This document shows positions 36,998 to 45,267 of a stretch of DNA of 64,000 nt, one piece after another. The translations under genes were made by a program, and so were the position numbers. Each line of letters begins with the position of its first letter. Positions within the stretch are counted from its first letter, which is position 1. Source of the DNA: an uncultured Rickettsiales bacterium (GTDB lineage: Bacteria; Pseudomonadota; Alphaproteobacteria; Rickettsiales; UBA1997); NCBI GenBank assembly GCA_944392135.1, contig CALXVQ010000002.1:62001-126000 (forward strand). Direction: 5' to 3'. The notes beneath the pieces are model-generated. The model ran no database searches, was not told the origin of the DNA, and worked only from the letters and a program-made list of their open reading frames with translations.

Positions 36998-38914
36998 ATG
37001 AAGGAAGCAAAAACAGATTTATGGGTTTATAATTTATTAAAAGATGCTAACATTGAATTAGAACCACAAGGTAGTGAAATAAAAGAAATAAATGAAGCTC
37101 TAAAAACAGCATCAAAAAAACAAACAGGATATTCTGGTCGTCCTGAATATATTGGTATTGTTAATGATTTTGTTCTAATAATTGAAGATAAAGCGGATTT
37201 ATCTAAACATATAAAAATAGATGATGGTATTATTTCAAAAAATATTTCTGATGTTGTTAATTATGCTGTAAATGGTGCATTATATTATGCACAACATATA
37301 GCAAAAAATACAAGTTATAAAAAAATAATAGCTTTTGGTGTTTCTGGTGATGAAAAAAGACATAGAATTACACCGATTTTTGTTGATAATACAACAGATT
37401 ATAGAGAATTACAAGATGTTGAATCTTTTATAAATTTCAATAATAAAAATATACAAGAATACTATATTCATGAAATTTTAAAAGAAGATACAAATGAAGA
37501 AAAAGATATAGAAGAAATATTGAAGGAAGCTAAAAATTTACATGAAGATTTAAGAAATTATGGAAATCTAACAGATACAGATAAACCATTGGTTGTTTCA
37601 GGTATTTTATTGGCATTAGATGAAATCAAAAATGGAAATTTTTCTATTAATAATTTAACTGGTGATGCTTTTAAAACAGATGGGCAAAAAATTTATGAAG
37701 CAATAGAATCTAATTTAAAAAGAGTTAGAGTTTCACCAGATGTAAAAAGAGATAAAATTTTATCTCAATTTTCTATAATAAAAGATACTACAAAACTAAA
37801 TGAAATAAATAAAACACTTAATAAAACACCATTAAAATATTTTGCAGAATTTCTTTATGATAATATTTTTAAATCTATAAAATATATTAAGTCTTCTGAA
37901 GATTATATAGGTAGATTTTATGGCGAATTTATGAGTTATAGTGGGTCAAATGCACAATCATTAGGTATAGTTTTAACTCCAAAACATATAACTCAATTAT
38001 TTTGTGATTTAGCAAATATTCAAGTGGACGATGTTGTTTTAGATCCATGTTGCGGAACTGGTGGTTTTTTAATTGCAGCAATGCATAATATGTTTAAATT
38101 AGCAAAAGATAAAAATACTATTGAAAATATAAAAGAAAAACAATTACATGGTTTTGAATTACAACCATACATGTTTGCAATAGCTACTACAAATATGATT
38201 TTAAGGGGTGATGGCAAAAGTAATATTATAAATGAAGATTTTTTATTACAAAATCCAAAAAAACTACAAGAAAAAATGGCAACAATTGGTTTTATGAACC
38301 CCCCATATAGTCAAGGCTCTAAAAAAAATCCAAACTTATATGAAATATCTTTTGTTGAACATTTACTTAATTCATTGGTAAAAGGTGCTAAATGTATAGT
38401 CATTGTTCCACAATCTTCTATGACAGGAAAAACAAAAGACGAGCAAAATATAAAAGCAAATATTTTAAAAAATCATACTTTAGAAGGTGTTATTACACTA
38501 AATAAAGATACATTTTATGGGGTTGGAACTATGCCTTGTATTGCAGTATTTACAGCAGGCAAGCCACATCAAAAAGATAAAATTTGTAAATTTATAAATT
38601 TTGAAAATGATGGTTTTAAGGTAAAGCCTCATGTAGGTTTAGTTGAAACAGAATCAGCAAAAGATAAAAAACAACACTTATTAGATGTATGGTTTGATAG
38701 AATTGAAGATACTACAAAATTTTGTGTAAAGACTACTATAGAAGATAGCGATGAATGGCTACATAGTTTTTATTATTTTAATGATGAAATACCTACAGAT
38801 GAAGATTTTGAAAAAACTATAAACGATTATCTAACTTTTGAATTTTCAATGATTATGCAAGGTAGAAAATATTTATTTGAAGAAAATAACGATGAGGTTG
38901 ATAATGAATCTTAA
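36998..38914 (+). CDS. BcgI-like restriction-modification A subunit (nuclease-adenine methyltransferase fusion)
   Basis: The protein has 638 residues. The N-terminus (about 1-120) resembles a PD-(D/E)xK nuclease, with Pro49-Glu50 and the E63-D-K65 triplet in NDFVLIIEDKAD. A helical linker follows, then an N6-adenine methyltransferase with the SAM site DPCCGTGG (from 349) and NPPY (434-437). Type I HsdM proteins lack the N-terminal nuclease and are shorter; the layout and size fit the A subunit of type IIB enzymes such as BcgI, which modify and cut as a complex with a specificity subunit. The next gene overlaps by 11 bases and supplies that subunit. There is no separate HsdR. Being downstream of lepA suggests insertion as a cargo operon. 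A plain HsdM-like protein is the alternative. Confidence 0.75.
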   Translation: MKEAKTDLWVYNLLKDANIELEPQGSEIKEINEALKTASKKQTGYSGRPEYIGIVNDFVLIIEDKADLSKHIKIDDGIISKNISDVVNYAVNGALYYAQHIAKNTSYKKIIAFGVSGDEKRHRITPIFVDNTTDYRELQDVESFINFNNKNIQEYYIHEILKEDTNEEKDIEEILKEAKNLHEDLRNYGNLTDTDKPLVVSGILLALDEIKNGNFSINNLTGDAFKTDGQKIYEAIESNLKRVRVSPDVKRDKILSQFSIIKDTTKLNEINKTLNKTPLKYFAEFLYDNIFKSIKYIKSSEDYIGRFYGEFMSYSGSNAQSLGIVLTPKHITQLFCDLANIQVDDVVLDPCCGTGGFLIAAMHNMFKLAKDKNTIENIKEKQLHGFELQPYMFAIATTNMILRGDGKSNIINEDFLLQNPKKLQEKMATIGFMNPPYSQGSKKNPNLYEISFVEHLLNSLVKGAKCIVIVPQSSMTGKTKDEQNIKANILKNHTLEGVITLNKDTFYGVGTMPCIAVFTAGKPHQKDKICKFINFENDGFKVKPHVGLVETESAKDKKQHLLDVWFDRIEDTTKFCVKTTIEDSDEWLHSFYYFNDEIPTDEDFEKTINDYLTFEFSMIMQGRKYLFEENNDEVDNES

Positions 38915-39401
38915 TAATAAAAAATGGAAAGAGTTTGAGCTTTCTAGTATTTTTAGAAATTATCATGGAAAAAGATTAACAAAAGAAAATAGAAAAATTG
39001 GTAATATTCCATTATTAACTGCAACAGAAAATATGCAAGGTATTAGTAGTTTTATTTCTAATACAAATATGAATACTTATATTGATTTTATATCTATAGA
39101 TATGTTTGGACATGGATTTTATCATAATTATTTATGTTGTGGTGACGATAATATTTATTTTTTTATTAATGATAAAATTTCAAAATTTAGTAAATTATTT
39201 ATAGTATCTTGTATTAATAAAAATTCAAATAATTTTTCTTATGGCAAACAATTTAGACAACATAATGCTGATAAAAATAAAATTCTTCTTCCAATAAATT
39301 CAAAAGGTGAACCTGACTATGAATTTATGGAAAATTATATAAAAAACATTATGATTAAAAAATATAAAAACTACTTAAAGTATATAGAAAATGCAAAGTA
39401 A
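38904..39401 (+). CDS. Half-length specificity (S/B) subunit with one target-recognition domain
   Basis: Starting at ATG 38904 (an earlier in-frame ATG at 38877 reads through the previous gene), the product has 165 residues. KWKEFELSSIFRNYHGKRLT and GNIPLLTATENMQGISSFI form the start of a type I-like target-recognition domain. LLPINSKGEPDYEFMENYIK is the conserved spacer-helix end seen in BcgI-type B subunits. Full S subunits carry two such domains in about 350-420 residues, so this one should dimerise and read a symmetric bipartite site. It overlaps its neighbours by 11 bases on both sides. A truncated S gene is possible, but the coding overlaps and intact C-terminal motif argue for a real half subunit. 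Confidence 0.7.
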   Translation: MNLNNKKWKEFELSSIFRNYHGKRLTKENRKIGNIPLLTATENMQGISSFISNTNMNTYIDFISIDMFGHGFYHNYLCCGDDNIYFFINDKISKFSKLFIVSCINKNSNNFSYGKQFRQHNADKNKILLPINSKGEPDYEFMENYIKNIMIKKYKNYLKYIENAK

Positions 39402-40059
39402 TAATGAGTTAATTTTAAAATTGGATAAAATAATTAAAGATGGTAATGAATTATTAAAAACTAAATATCATAATGGGATAAGTATATCTTTAAATGAAGA
39501 AAAATCAACAAAATGGTATACTAATCTTAAAATGTTTATTGATCAATATAAGAATTTTAGTTATTTATTAAATGAACCATTTTATGGATTTGATGCATCA
39601 AAACAAGTTAAAAAAATAATATATAAATTAGAAGTTATAAAAGATAATATAAATAATAATATTATTGAAGAAAACAACAATATTAAAAATAGTTTTAATA
39701 TAATGATAGATAAAGATATTTATAATCACATAGAAAAATATTTAGAAGTTGAAGATTATTATCATGCTATTGAAGAAGCTTATAAAATTAATAGGGAAAA
39801 ATTAAGAGAAATTGTTGGTGATGAAAAAGCAAATAATGCTTTTAAAGATGAAAATCTTGAAAAAATTTTTGGGCATAAACCAAAATCACAAACTGAAAAA
39901 GATTTTTTTGATGGTATTAAATTTTTACATATGTCAATACAAATGTTTAGAAATGAAAATTTTCATAATTTAGCTAAAAATTTAGATAAAAATCAAGCTT
40001 ATCATTATATTGTTTTAGCTAGTTTAGCATATCAATTAATTAATAATAAAAATGAATGA
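39391..40059 (+). CDS. TIGR02391-like (HEPN-type) protein in the restriction operon
   Basis: The protein has 222 residues. The N-terminal half is helical and charged with no recognised motif. The C-terminal half (YYHAIEEAYKINREKLREIV, FDGIKFLHMSIQMFRNENFH, YHYIVLASLAYQLI) matches the TIGR02391 pattern, an all-helical HEPN-like domain often found in defence and toxin loci. The RNENFH segment may correspond to the R-x4-6-H active site of RNase-type HEPN proteins, though the spacing is not diagnostic. Overlaps of 11 bases upstream and eight bases downstream place it within the operon. A second line of defence (RNA cleavage when restriction fails) is plausible but inferred. Confidence 0.65.
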   Translation: MQSNNELILKLDKIIKDGNELLKTKYHNGISISLNEEKSTKWYTNLKMFIDQYKNFSYLLNEPFYGFDASKQVKKIIYKLEVIKDNINNNIIEENNNIKNSFNIMIDKDIYNHIEKYLEVEDYYHAIEEAYKINREKLREIVGDEKANNAFKDENLEKIFGHKPKSQTEKDFFDGIKFLHMSIQMFRNENFHNLAKNLDKNQAYHYIVLASLAYQLINNKNE

Positions 40060-40999
40060 GATTAAAATATTATTTTTAAAAGATTTAAAAAATATTATAA
40101 AAGAAAGAATAGAAAAGATTATTAATTATAATAATTTTTCTAAACCAAAAACTTTTGAAAAAGAAATAATAATGTTAAATACTAAAGATTTATTTAGTAA
40201 ATATTGTATATTTTGCAATAGTTTAATTAATTCTTCATTTAAAAAACAAGTTTTTTTATCAAAAGAATTATTAACTAATCCATTGTATCGAAAATATTGC
40301 GATAAAATTCAACTAATCAAAACAAAATTAGAAAAATGCGAAAATGTAAATCATTTTTTAAGTCAAAATATAGAAAATATATTTATAAAATTTAATAAAA
40401 CAGATAAATTATTATTAGAATGGTCAATATATCATTTACATTTTGATGAATTTTTATCAGGAATAAAAAATAATAATAGATCAAAGGAATTGTTATTTAT
40501 ATATATTGATCATAATAATGTATATTTTTTAGATATATTAGAACATGATTTTGTTAATAAAAGATTATTAGAAATTATAGATAATAATTGGCCAGAAATA
40601 TTTAATAAAAATTTTGTAATAGAAAATTATACTGGAACAGATTTTAGTCCAGAAGAAATAAAAAATTTTAGAAAAAATAATATTATATATTTAGATAAAA
40701 TAAATAATAAAACTATTTACCCTCAATATATTTATAATATTAATTATTACGATGCTTTTTATGCTAATTTAATTACTTCTTTTAAAGATTTAAAAGAAAC
40801 TATTATTAATAATTCAGATTATTTTTTACAAAAAATTAAATGTAATAATTGTCATATATCTTTAGATATATATAATAATAGATTAATAATATATGACAAA
40901 AATAATATAAAAACTTTAAATATACTAAATGATAAAAATTTATTACAACATATATTAAAAATTAAAAAATATTTAAGTTTGTGTGGTCTTATATATTAG
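40052..40999 (+). CDS. Unknown protein with a WSIYHLH motif, last gene of the restriction operon
   Basis: The protein has 315 residues. CIFCNSLINSS and NHFLSQNIENIF precede a central block, LLLEWSIYHLHFDEFLSG, then KELLFIYIDHNNVYFLDILE and LEIIDNNWPEIF. I have seen this arrangement (W-x2-H-H-L-H, then a two-strand LLF.../Y.LDI unit and a NWP end) in uncharacterised proteins of mobile and defence loci. It recalls the compact fold of small RNases, but no function is known to me. It overlaps the TIGR02391-like gene by eight bases, so it is coexpressed. A toxin or effector role is a guess from context. The stop at 40997-40999 abuts a gene remnant directly. Confidence 0.55.
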   Translation: MNEIKILFLKDLKNIIKERIEKIINYNNFSKPKTFEKEIIMLNTKDLFSKYCIFCNSLINSSFKKQVFLSKELLTNPLYRKYCDKIQLIKTKLEKCENVNHFLSQNIENIFIKFNKTDKLLLEWSIYHLHFDEFLSGIKNNNRSKELLFIYIDHNNVYFLDILEHDFVNKRLLEIIDNNWPEIFNKNFVIENYTGTDFSPEEIKNFRKNNIIYLDKINNKTIYPQYIYNINYYDAFYANLITSFKDLKETIINNSDYFLQKIKCNNCHISLDIYNNRLIIYDKNNIKTLNILNDKNLLQHILKIKKYLSLCGLIY

Positions 41000-41152
41000 T
41001 CCATCCAATCCACAATCTCTTCAAAACTTCACCAATCCTTTCTTGACAGGCAAAAGTCTCTTGACTTGTTGGCTGTGGCGAAAAGGGCGGTGGAGGTTGC
41101 TGTTGAAGATGGGGAAGATGTGGCTCTTGGGTATATTGATAATAATTTATAG
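41000..41152 (+). pseudogene. 3' remnant of a truncated gene
   Basis: From the base after the preceding stop, the frame is open to TAG at 41150-41152 and reads LDRQKSLDLLAVAKRAVEVA then GEDVALGYIDNNL, with G-ending codons like those of the 5' part of lepA and unlike the AT-rich restriction genes. There is no start codon. An alternative frame gives a better reading for the first 15 residues (NPQSLQNFTNPFL), so a frameshift is likely too. It looks like the end of a gene that once followed lepA and was cut by arrival of the restriction operon. I cannot name the family. Confidence 0.5.
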
Positions 41153-41276
41153 TCTTTTGTGGTAAATATTGAATATGAAGATATAGCTAGTTAATTGTAT
41201 TTTGTATTGATAATAATTTATAGTTTTGTGTGGTAAATGATATAATATTAAAGATATAATTATTTGATTGTATTGA
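41138..41276. repeat. Degenerate tandem duplication (about 70 bp)
   Basis: GATAATAATTTATAGT starts at 41138 (in the remnant's last codons) and again about 70 bases later. Each copy is followed by a TGTGGTAAAT segment, an AGATATA segment and a TTGTATT end. The copies differ by small indels and substitutions. Confidence 0.55.
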
Positions 41277-41699
41277 TAATATTGTTTGTGGGGTGTGTAA
41301 TATGTTTGTTTTGTTGTGTTGTAAAATGTCTAATTGGGGTTTGTGAGTTATAATAAATGTGCTGTGGTTCTGTGATGTGGCAACTTTGTAAAGTATTAAT
41401 AATTTTTGTAATATTGTGGGGATGTTATAAAGCTTTGTTTTATTACATTAACTAAGTTATGGTGGATTTTTTTTATAATTTTTAGTATAAATTAATTTTT
41501 GTAATGATATTTATTGATAACATTTGATGTTATTTATCTAAATATTAAGTATAATATTGTATATTTTTGTTGATAAATTAATGTTTGTCAAATGAGTATT
41601 TATTGATTGAGAATTTAGAAAATAAATATAAAAATATTTATTCTAGTATAGTAAAAAATTTATGGAAGTATAAATTTAGTATTTTTGTTTATAATTTAA
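41277..41699. other. Non-coding AT-rich stretch
   Basis: No gene is seen. The first 150 bases are strongly T/G-biased (repeated TTTGTGGGG and TTGTTGTG words), and the rest is AT-rich without an open frame or clear signal. A fully decayed gene is possible but cannot be shown. Confidence 0.5.
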
Positions 41700-41960
41700 A
41701 TTTTCTCAACCCCCTGCGATTTTGTTGCTTTCACCTTTATAAATGAAGGTAAGGAAAAAAGAATTTTGTCGCTCTCCCTTACGAAGGGAAGTAAAGAGAA
41801 GTGGATTTTGTCGTTCCCAATTATAAATGGGGCAAAGGATGGTGAATTCTTTTTTTTGTAAAAGGATGAACTACTGGTTATTTGTGGATTGCTTCGTCGC
41901 CTTGCTTCTCGCAATGGCAGTATTCCTACATTGTCATTGCAAAAATCAAAGGTTCTGGCA
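41700..41960. repeat. ATTTTGTCG hairpin triplet followed by a CATTGCGAG-family repeat
   Basis: Three units, each opening with ATTTTGT(C/T)G, contain different small hairpins: ACCTT...AAGGT (about 41731-41750), TCCCTTACGAAGGGA (about 41777-41791) and CCCA...TGGG (about 41817-41832). A CATTGCGAG-family unit follows (41885-41960). No coding sequence is supported; the reverse-strand frame here is read through repeats. Confidence 0.6.
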
Positions 41961-42101
41961 ATCTATAAAAATTAGAAATAAAAAATAAAATTTGTATTTC
42001 CATAATTATTTTATTAATATATAATTAAAAATTTTTGTAGAAATATTATAAATAAAAAAATAAAAATTATGAAATTTATTTATGTTTGAAAAATATACAA
42101 C

Positions 42102-42127
42102 AAAAAGGGGTTTTAAGGCCCCTTTTC
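42102..42127 (-). terminator. Rho-independent terminator, minus strand
   Basis: AAAAGGGG and CCCCTTTT (about 42103-42126) form an 8-bp stem. Read on the minus strand it ends in TTTTTG. It lies 260 bases past the secA stop, so it ends either a long secA 3' transcript or a separate small RNA lying in about 42127-42220. Confidence 0.6.
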
Positions 42128-42330
42128 GGATCAAGTCTCGTTATTATGCAGAAATAATTCTAGAGTTTATTTCGCTAACTACCACTACAATCATTCTTAT
42201 TATAATATTTAAATTTTAATAATCAACTATTTGTATATATTTTTTATTAAATACAACTAAATATTTTATAAATATAATAATATAATATTAATTACTAAAT
42301 TCATTTTTGTAATATGATTTATAATATGCT

Positions 42331-42366
42331 ATTATTGCAGTATTTGTTGATTAATACTGCAATAAT
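42331..42366 (-). terminator. Perfect 14-bp hairpin after secA
   Basis: ATTATTGCAGTATT (42331-42344) and AATACTGCAATAAT (42353-42366) form a perfect 14-bp stem with an 8-base loop, 24 bases past the secA stop. No T-run follows, so it may serve as a 3' stabiliser or Rho-assisted end rather than a classical terminator. Confidence 0.6.
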
Positions 42367-42389
42367 ATGAGAACATTTATAAATATAAA

Positions 42390-45134
42390 TTATTCAAGTT
42401 TTCCACAACAATGTTTATATTTTTTGCCAGAACCACAAGGACAAGGGTCATTTCTTTTTACTTTGCCCCAAGTTGATTTATCGTTAGGATCTCTATCAAT
42501 TGGATTTACCTTATTATGCATTGTTTCTTGTTTTACAATATTATTTTCTTGTGTTTTTTTATTCATTGTGTTTAAAAGTTCTGCTCTGTTGTATTGTAAT
42601 TTATTTTGATTTGCATCCTGTTTTTCTTTTAAAAATTGTTCGTTTGTGTTTATGGTTTCTATATTAATAACTATATGGAAAAGTCTAATTAATAGCTCTT
42701 CATTCATGTTATATAGCAATTTTTCAAACAATTCAAAAGCTTCTCTCTTGTATTCTAATAAAGGATCCTTTTGAGCATAAGCTCTAAAATTGATACCTTG
42801 TCTTAATTTATCAAGATTATATAAATGATCTTTCCAATATTTATCAATAGTTAATAAGAAAATTCTTTTTTCAATTTGTCTCATTACAGGGGCTGTATAT
42901 AATTCTTCTTTTTTCTTATATAATTCAGCAGTATATTGATTAATCTTGTCTAAAACATCTTTTGCTAATACATTATTGTTGTCAACATATTCTTGAATAT
43001 CAAAACATTCACCATAAATTCTTTCAATTTCTGCTTGAAGTCCTTTAAGATCCCAATTATCAATATGTGATTTTTCAGGAATATATCTTTCTAAAATTTC
43101 CCTATTTTTTTCTTCTCTTAAATAGTTAATTTCTTCTGATACATCGTTCGCTTTAATAATATCCATTCTTTGTTCAAAAATAATAAGTCTTTGTTCATTT
43201 ACAACATCATCATATTTAAGAACATTTTTTCTCATTTCATAATGTACATTCTCAACTTTCTTTTGTGCTCTTTCAACCGATTTACTAATCCAAGGGTGAA
43301 CTATTGCCTCTTCTTCTTCAAGTCCTAATTTTCCAAGCATACCACCTAATTTATCTGTACCAAAAATTCTTAATAAATCATCTTCAAGTGATAAGAAAAA
43401 TTTAGACTTTCCAGGGTCGCCTTGTCTTCCAGATCTACCCCTTAATTGATTGTCAATTCTTCTACTTTCATGTCTTTCTGTACCCAATATATATAAACCA
43501 CCAGCTTCCATAGCAATTTTTTTATCTTCTTCAACTTTCTTTCTAATTTTATCTTCTTCAATTTTTCTTAATTCAGGATCTTCTACTTGTTGGTACATAT
43601 CTTTAATTAAGAAATCAGCATTTCCACCAAGCATAATATCAGTACCCCTACCAGCCATATTTGTAGCAATTGTAACAGCTCCTGGAACACCAGCTTGTGC
43701 AACAATTTTCGATTCTCTTTCATGATATTTAGCATTTAAAACTTGATGTGGAATATGCTTTTTTTCAAGTAAATTTGATAATAATTCCGACTTTTCAATA
43801 CTAACTGTACCAATTAATACAGGTTGTTTCTTTTTGTAGCATTCTTCAACTTGATTAGCTATTGCTTTAAATTTTCCTTTTACATTTTTAAACACACAAT
43901 CATCTTCGTCTAATCTTCTAATAGGTTTATTTGTAGGAATTTCAACTGTTTTTAAACCATAAATAAATTCAAACTCACTAGCTTCTGTTGATGCTGTACC
44001 TGTCATACCGGCTAATTTAGGGTACATTCTAAAATAGTTTTGATATGTAATACTAGCTAATGTTTGATTTTCATTTTGAACTTCAACACCTTCTTTCGCC
44101 TCTAATGCTTGGTGCAAGCCATCAGAAAATCTTCTACCTTCCATAATTCTTCCAGTAAATTCGTCGACAATATAAACTTGTCCATCTTTTACTATGTAAT
44201 CAACTTCATTTTTAAATAATTTATGAGCTTTTAAAGCTTGATTTGCATGATGTATAATATCCATATATTTTACATCGTATAAATTATCATTTTCAGCAAT
44301 TAGGCCAGCCTTTTTTAGTTCTTTTTCAAGCCATTCATTTCCTTCTTCGTTAAAGGATACTTGCTTATCTTTTTCATCTAAAATAAAATAATCATCGGGA
44401 ATATTTTTTACAACATCATTAATTTTTCTATATAATTCAGAATTGTCATCAGTAGGGCCAGAAATAATTAATGGAGTTCTAGCTTCGTCAATTAAAATTG
44501 AGTCAACTTCATCAACTATTGCATAATTAAATGGTCTTTGACACATTGATTCTAAACTATATTTCATATTGTCCCTTAAATAGTCGAAACCGAATTCGCT
44601 ATTTGTACCATATGTGATATCGCAGTTATAAGCTGCTTTTCTTTGTGCATCGTCCATATTATGTAAAATACAGCCAACGGTTAGTCCTAAAAATCTATGA
44701 ATTCCACCCATCCATTCAGCATCTCTTTTTGCTAAATAATCATTAACTGTAACAACATGAACTCCTTTTCCTTCAAGGGCATTTAGATAAGAAGGTAAGG
44801 TTGCAACAAGAGTTTTTCCTTCACCAGTTTTCATTTCAGCAATTTCTCCCCTATGTAAAACAATACCACCAATCATTTGAACATCATAATGTCTTTGTCC
44901 TAAAACTCTTTTACTAGCTTCCCTAACAACAGCAAAAGCATATGGTAAAATATCATTTAAATTTTCACCGGCTTTTAATCTAGCTTTTAAAATATCTGTT
45001 TGAGCTCTTAAACCTTCATCACTCATTTTTAAATAATTTTTCTCTAATGCATTTATTTTATCCACTATTAATTGCATTTTTTGAAGATGTCTTCTATTAT
45101 TTGACGAAAAAACTCTTTTAACTAATCCTAACAT
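42390..45134 (-). CDS. secA: Protein translocase ATPase SecA
   Basis: SecA drives preprotein export through SecYEG. The 914 residues carry Walker A GEIAEMKTGEGKTLVA, VHVVTVNDYLAKRDAEWMG, DEVDSILIDEARTPLIISG, the long preprotein cross-linking and helical scaffold domains, ATNMAGRGTDIMLGG, and the C-terminal zinc SEC-C motif (RNDPCPCGSGKKYKHCCG). The start MLGLVKRVFSSNNRRHLQ fits the family. It diverges from tolC across a 133-base spacer. SecA exports the Sec-dependent proteins of this window, including the CDI partners, TpsB, the autotransporter and the lipoproteins. Confidence 0.98.
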   Translation of the reverse strand: MLGLVKRVFSSNNRRHLQKMQLIVDKINALEKNYLKMSDEGLRAQTDILKARLKAGENLNDILPYAFAVVREASKRVLGQRHYDVQMIGGIVLHRGEIAEMKTGEGKTLVATLPSYLNALEGKGVHVVTVNDYLAKRDAEWMGGIHRFLGLTVGCILHNMDDAQRKAAYNCDITYGTNSEFGFDYLRDNMKYSLESMCQRPFNYAIVDEVDSILIDEARTPLIISGPTDDNSELYRKINDVVKNIPDDYFILDEKDKQVSFNEEGNEWLEKELKKAGLIAENDNLYDVKYMDIIHHANQALKAHKLFKNEVDYIVKDGQVYIVDEFTGRIMEGRRFSDGLHQALEAKEGVEVQNENQTLASITYQNYFRMYPKLAGMTGTASTEASEFEFIYGLKTVEIPTNKPIRRLDEDDCVFKNVKGKFKAIANQVEECYKKKQPVLIGTVSIEKSELLSNLLEKKHIPHQVLNAKYHERESKIVAQAGVPGAVTIATNMAGRGTDIMLGGNADFLIKDMYQQVEDPELRKIEEDKIRKKVEEDKKIAMEAGGLYILGTERHESRRIDNQLRGRSGRQGDPGKSKFFLSLEDDLLRIFGTDKLGGMLGKLGLEEEEAIVHPWISKSVERAQKKVENVHYEMRKNVLKYDDVVNEQRLIIFEQRMDIIKANDVSEEINYLREEKNREILERYIPEKSHIDNWDLKGLQAEIERIYGECFDIQEYVDNNNVLAKDVLDKINQYTAELYKKKEELYTAPVMRQIEKRIFLLTIDKYWKDHLYNLDKLRQGINFRAYAQKDPLLEYKREAFELFEKLLYNMNEELLIRLFHIVINIETINTNEQFLKEKQDANQNKLQYNRAELLNTMNKKTQENNIVKQETMHNKVNPIDRDPNDKSTWGKVKRNDPCPCGSGKKYKHCCGKLE

Positions 45135-45267
45135 TTTTTTAAATTATTATTATTTTAATATACTATTAATGTAGTTTAAAAATATAAAATTAAAAGTCTA
45201 TATAATATTTACTTTTAAACTTGTTTTTTTAAAAAGTATTATTAAGATTAAATAAAAAATCAATAAA

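Noticed and set aside
36998-40999. Classical type I restriction system
   Set aside because: No HsdR gene is present, the methyltransferase carries its own nuclease-like N-terminus, and the S subunit has a single recognition domain.
40983-41165. 60-codon frame MVLYISPSN... as an intact gene
   Set aside because: It begins inside the preceding gene in another frame and switches away from the coding-like frame; the region is better read as a frameshifted gene remnant.
42102-42220. tmRNA or tRNA-like gene
   Set aside because: GGATCAAGTC superficially resembles a T-arm, but no acceptor stem, anticodon arm or CCA end can be assembled around it.
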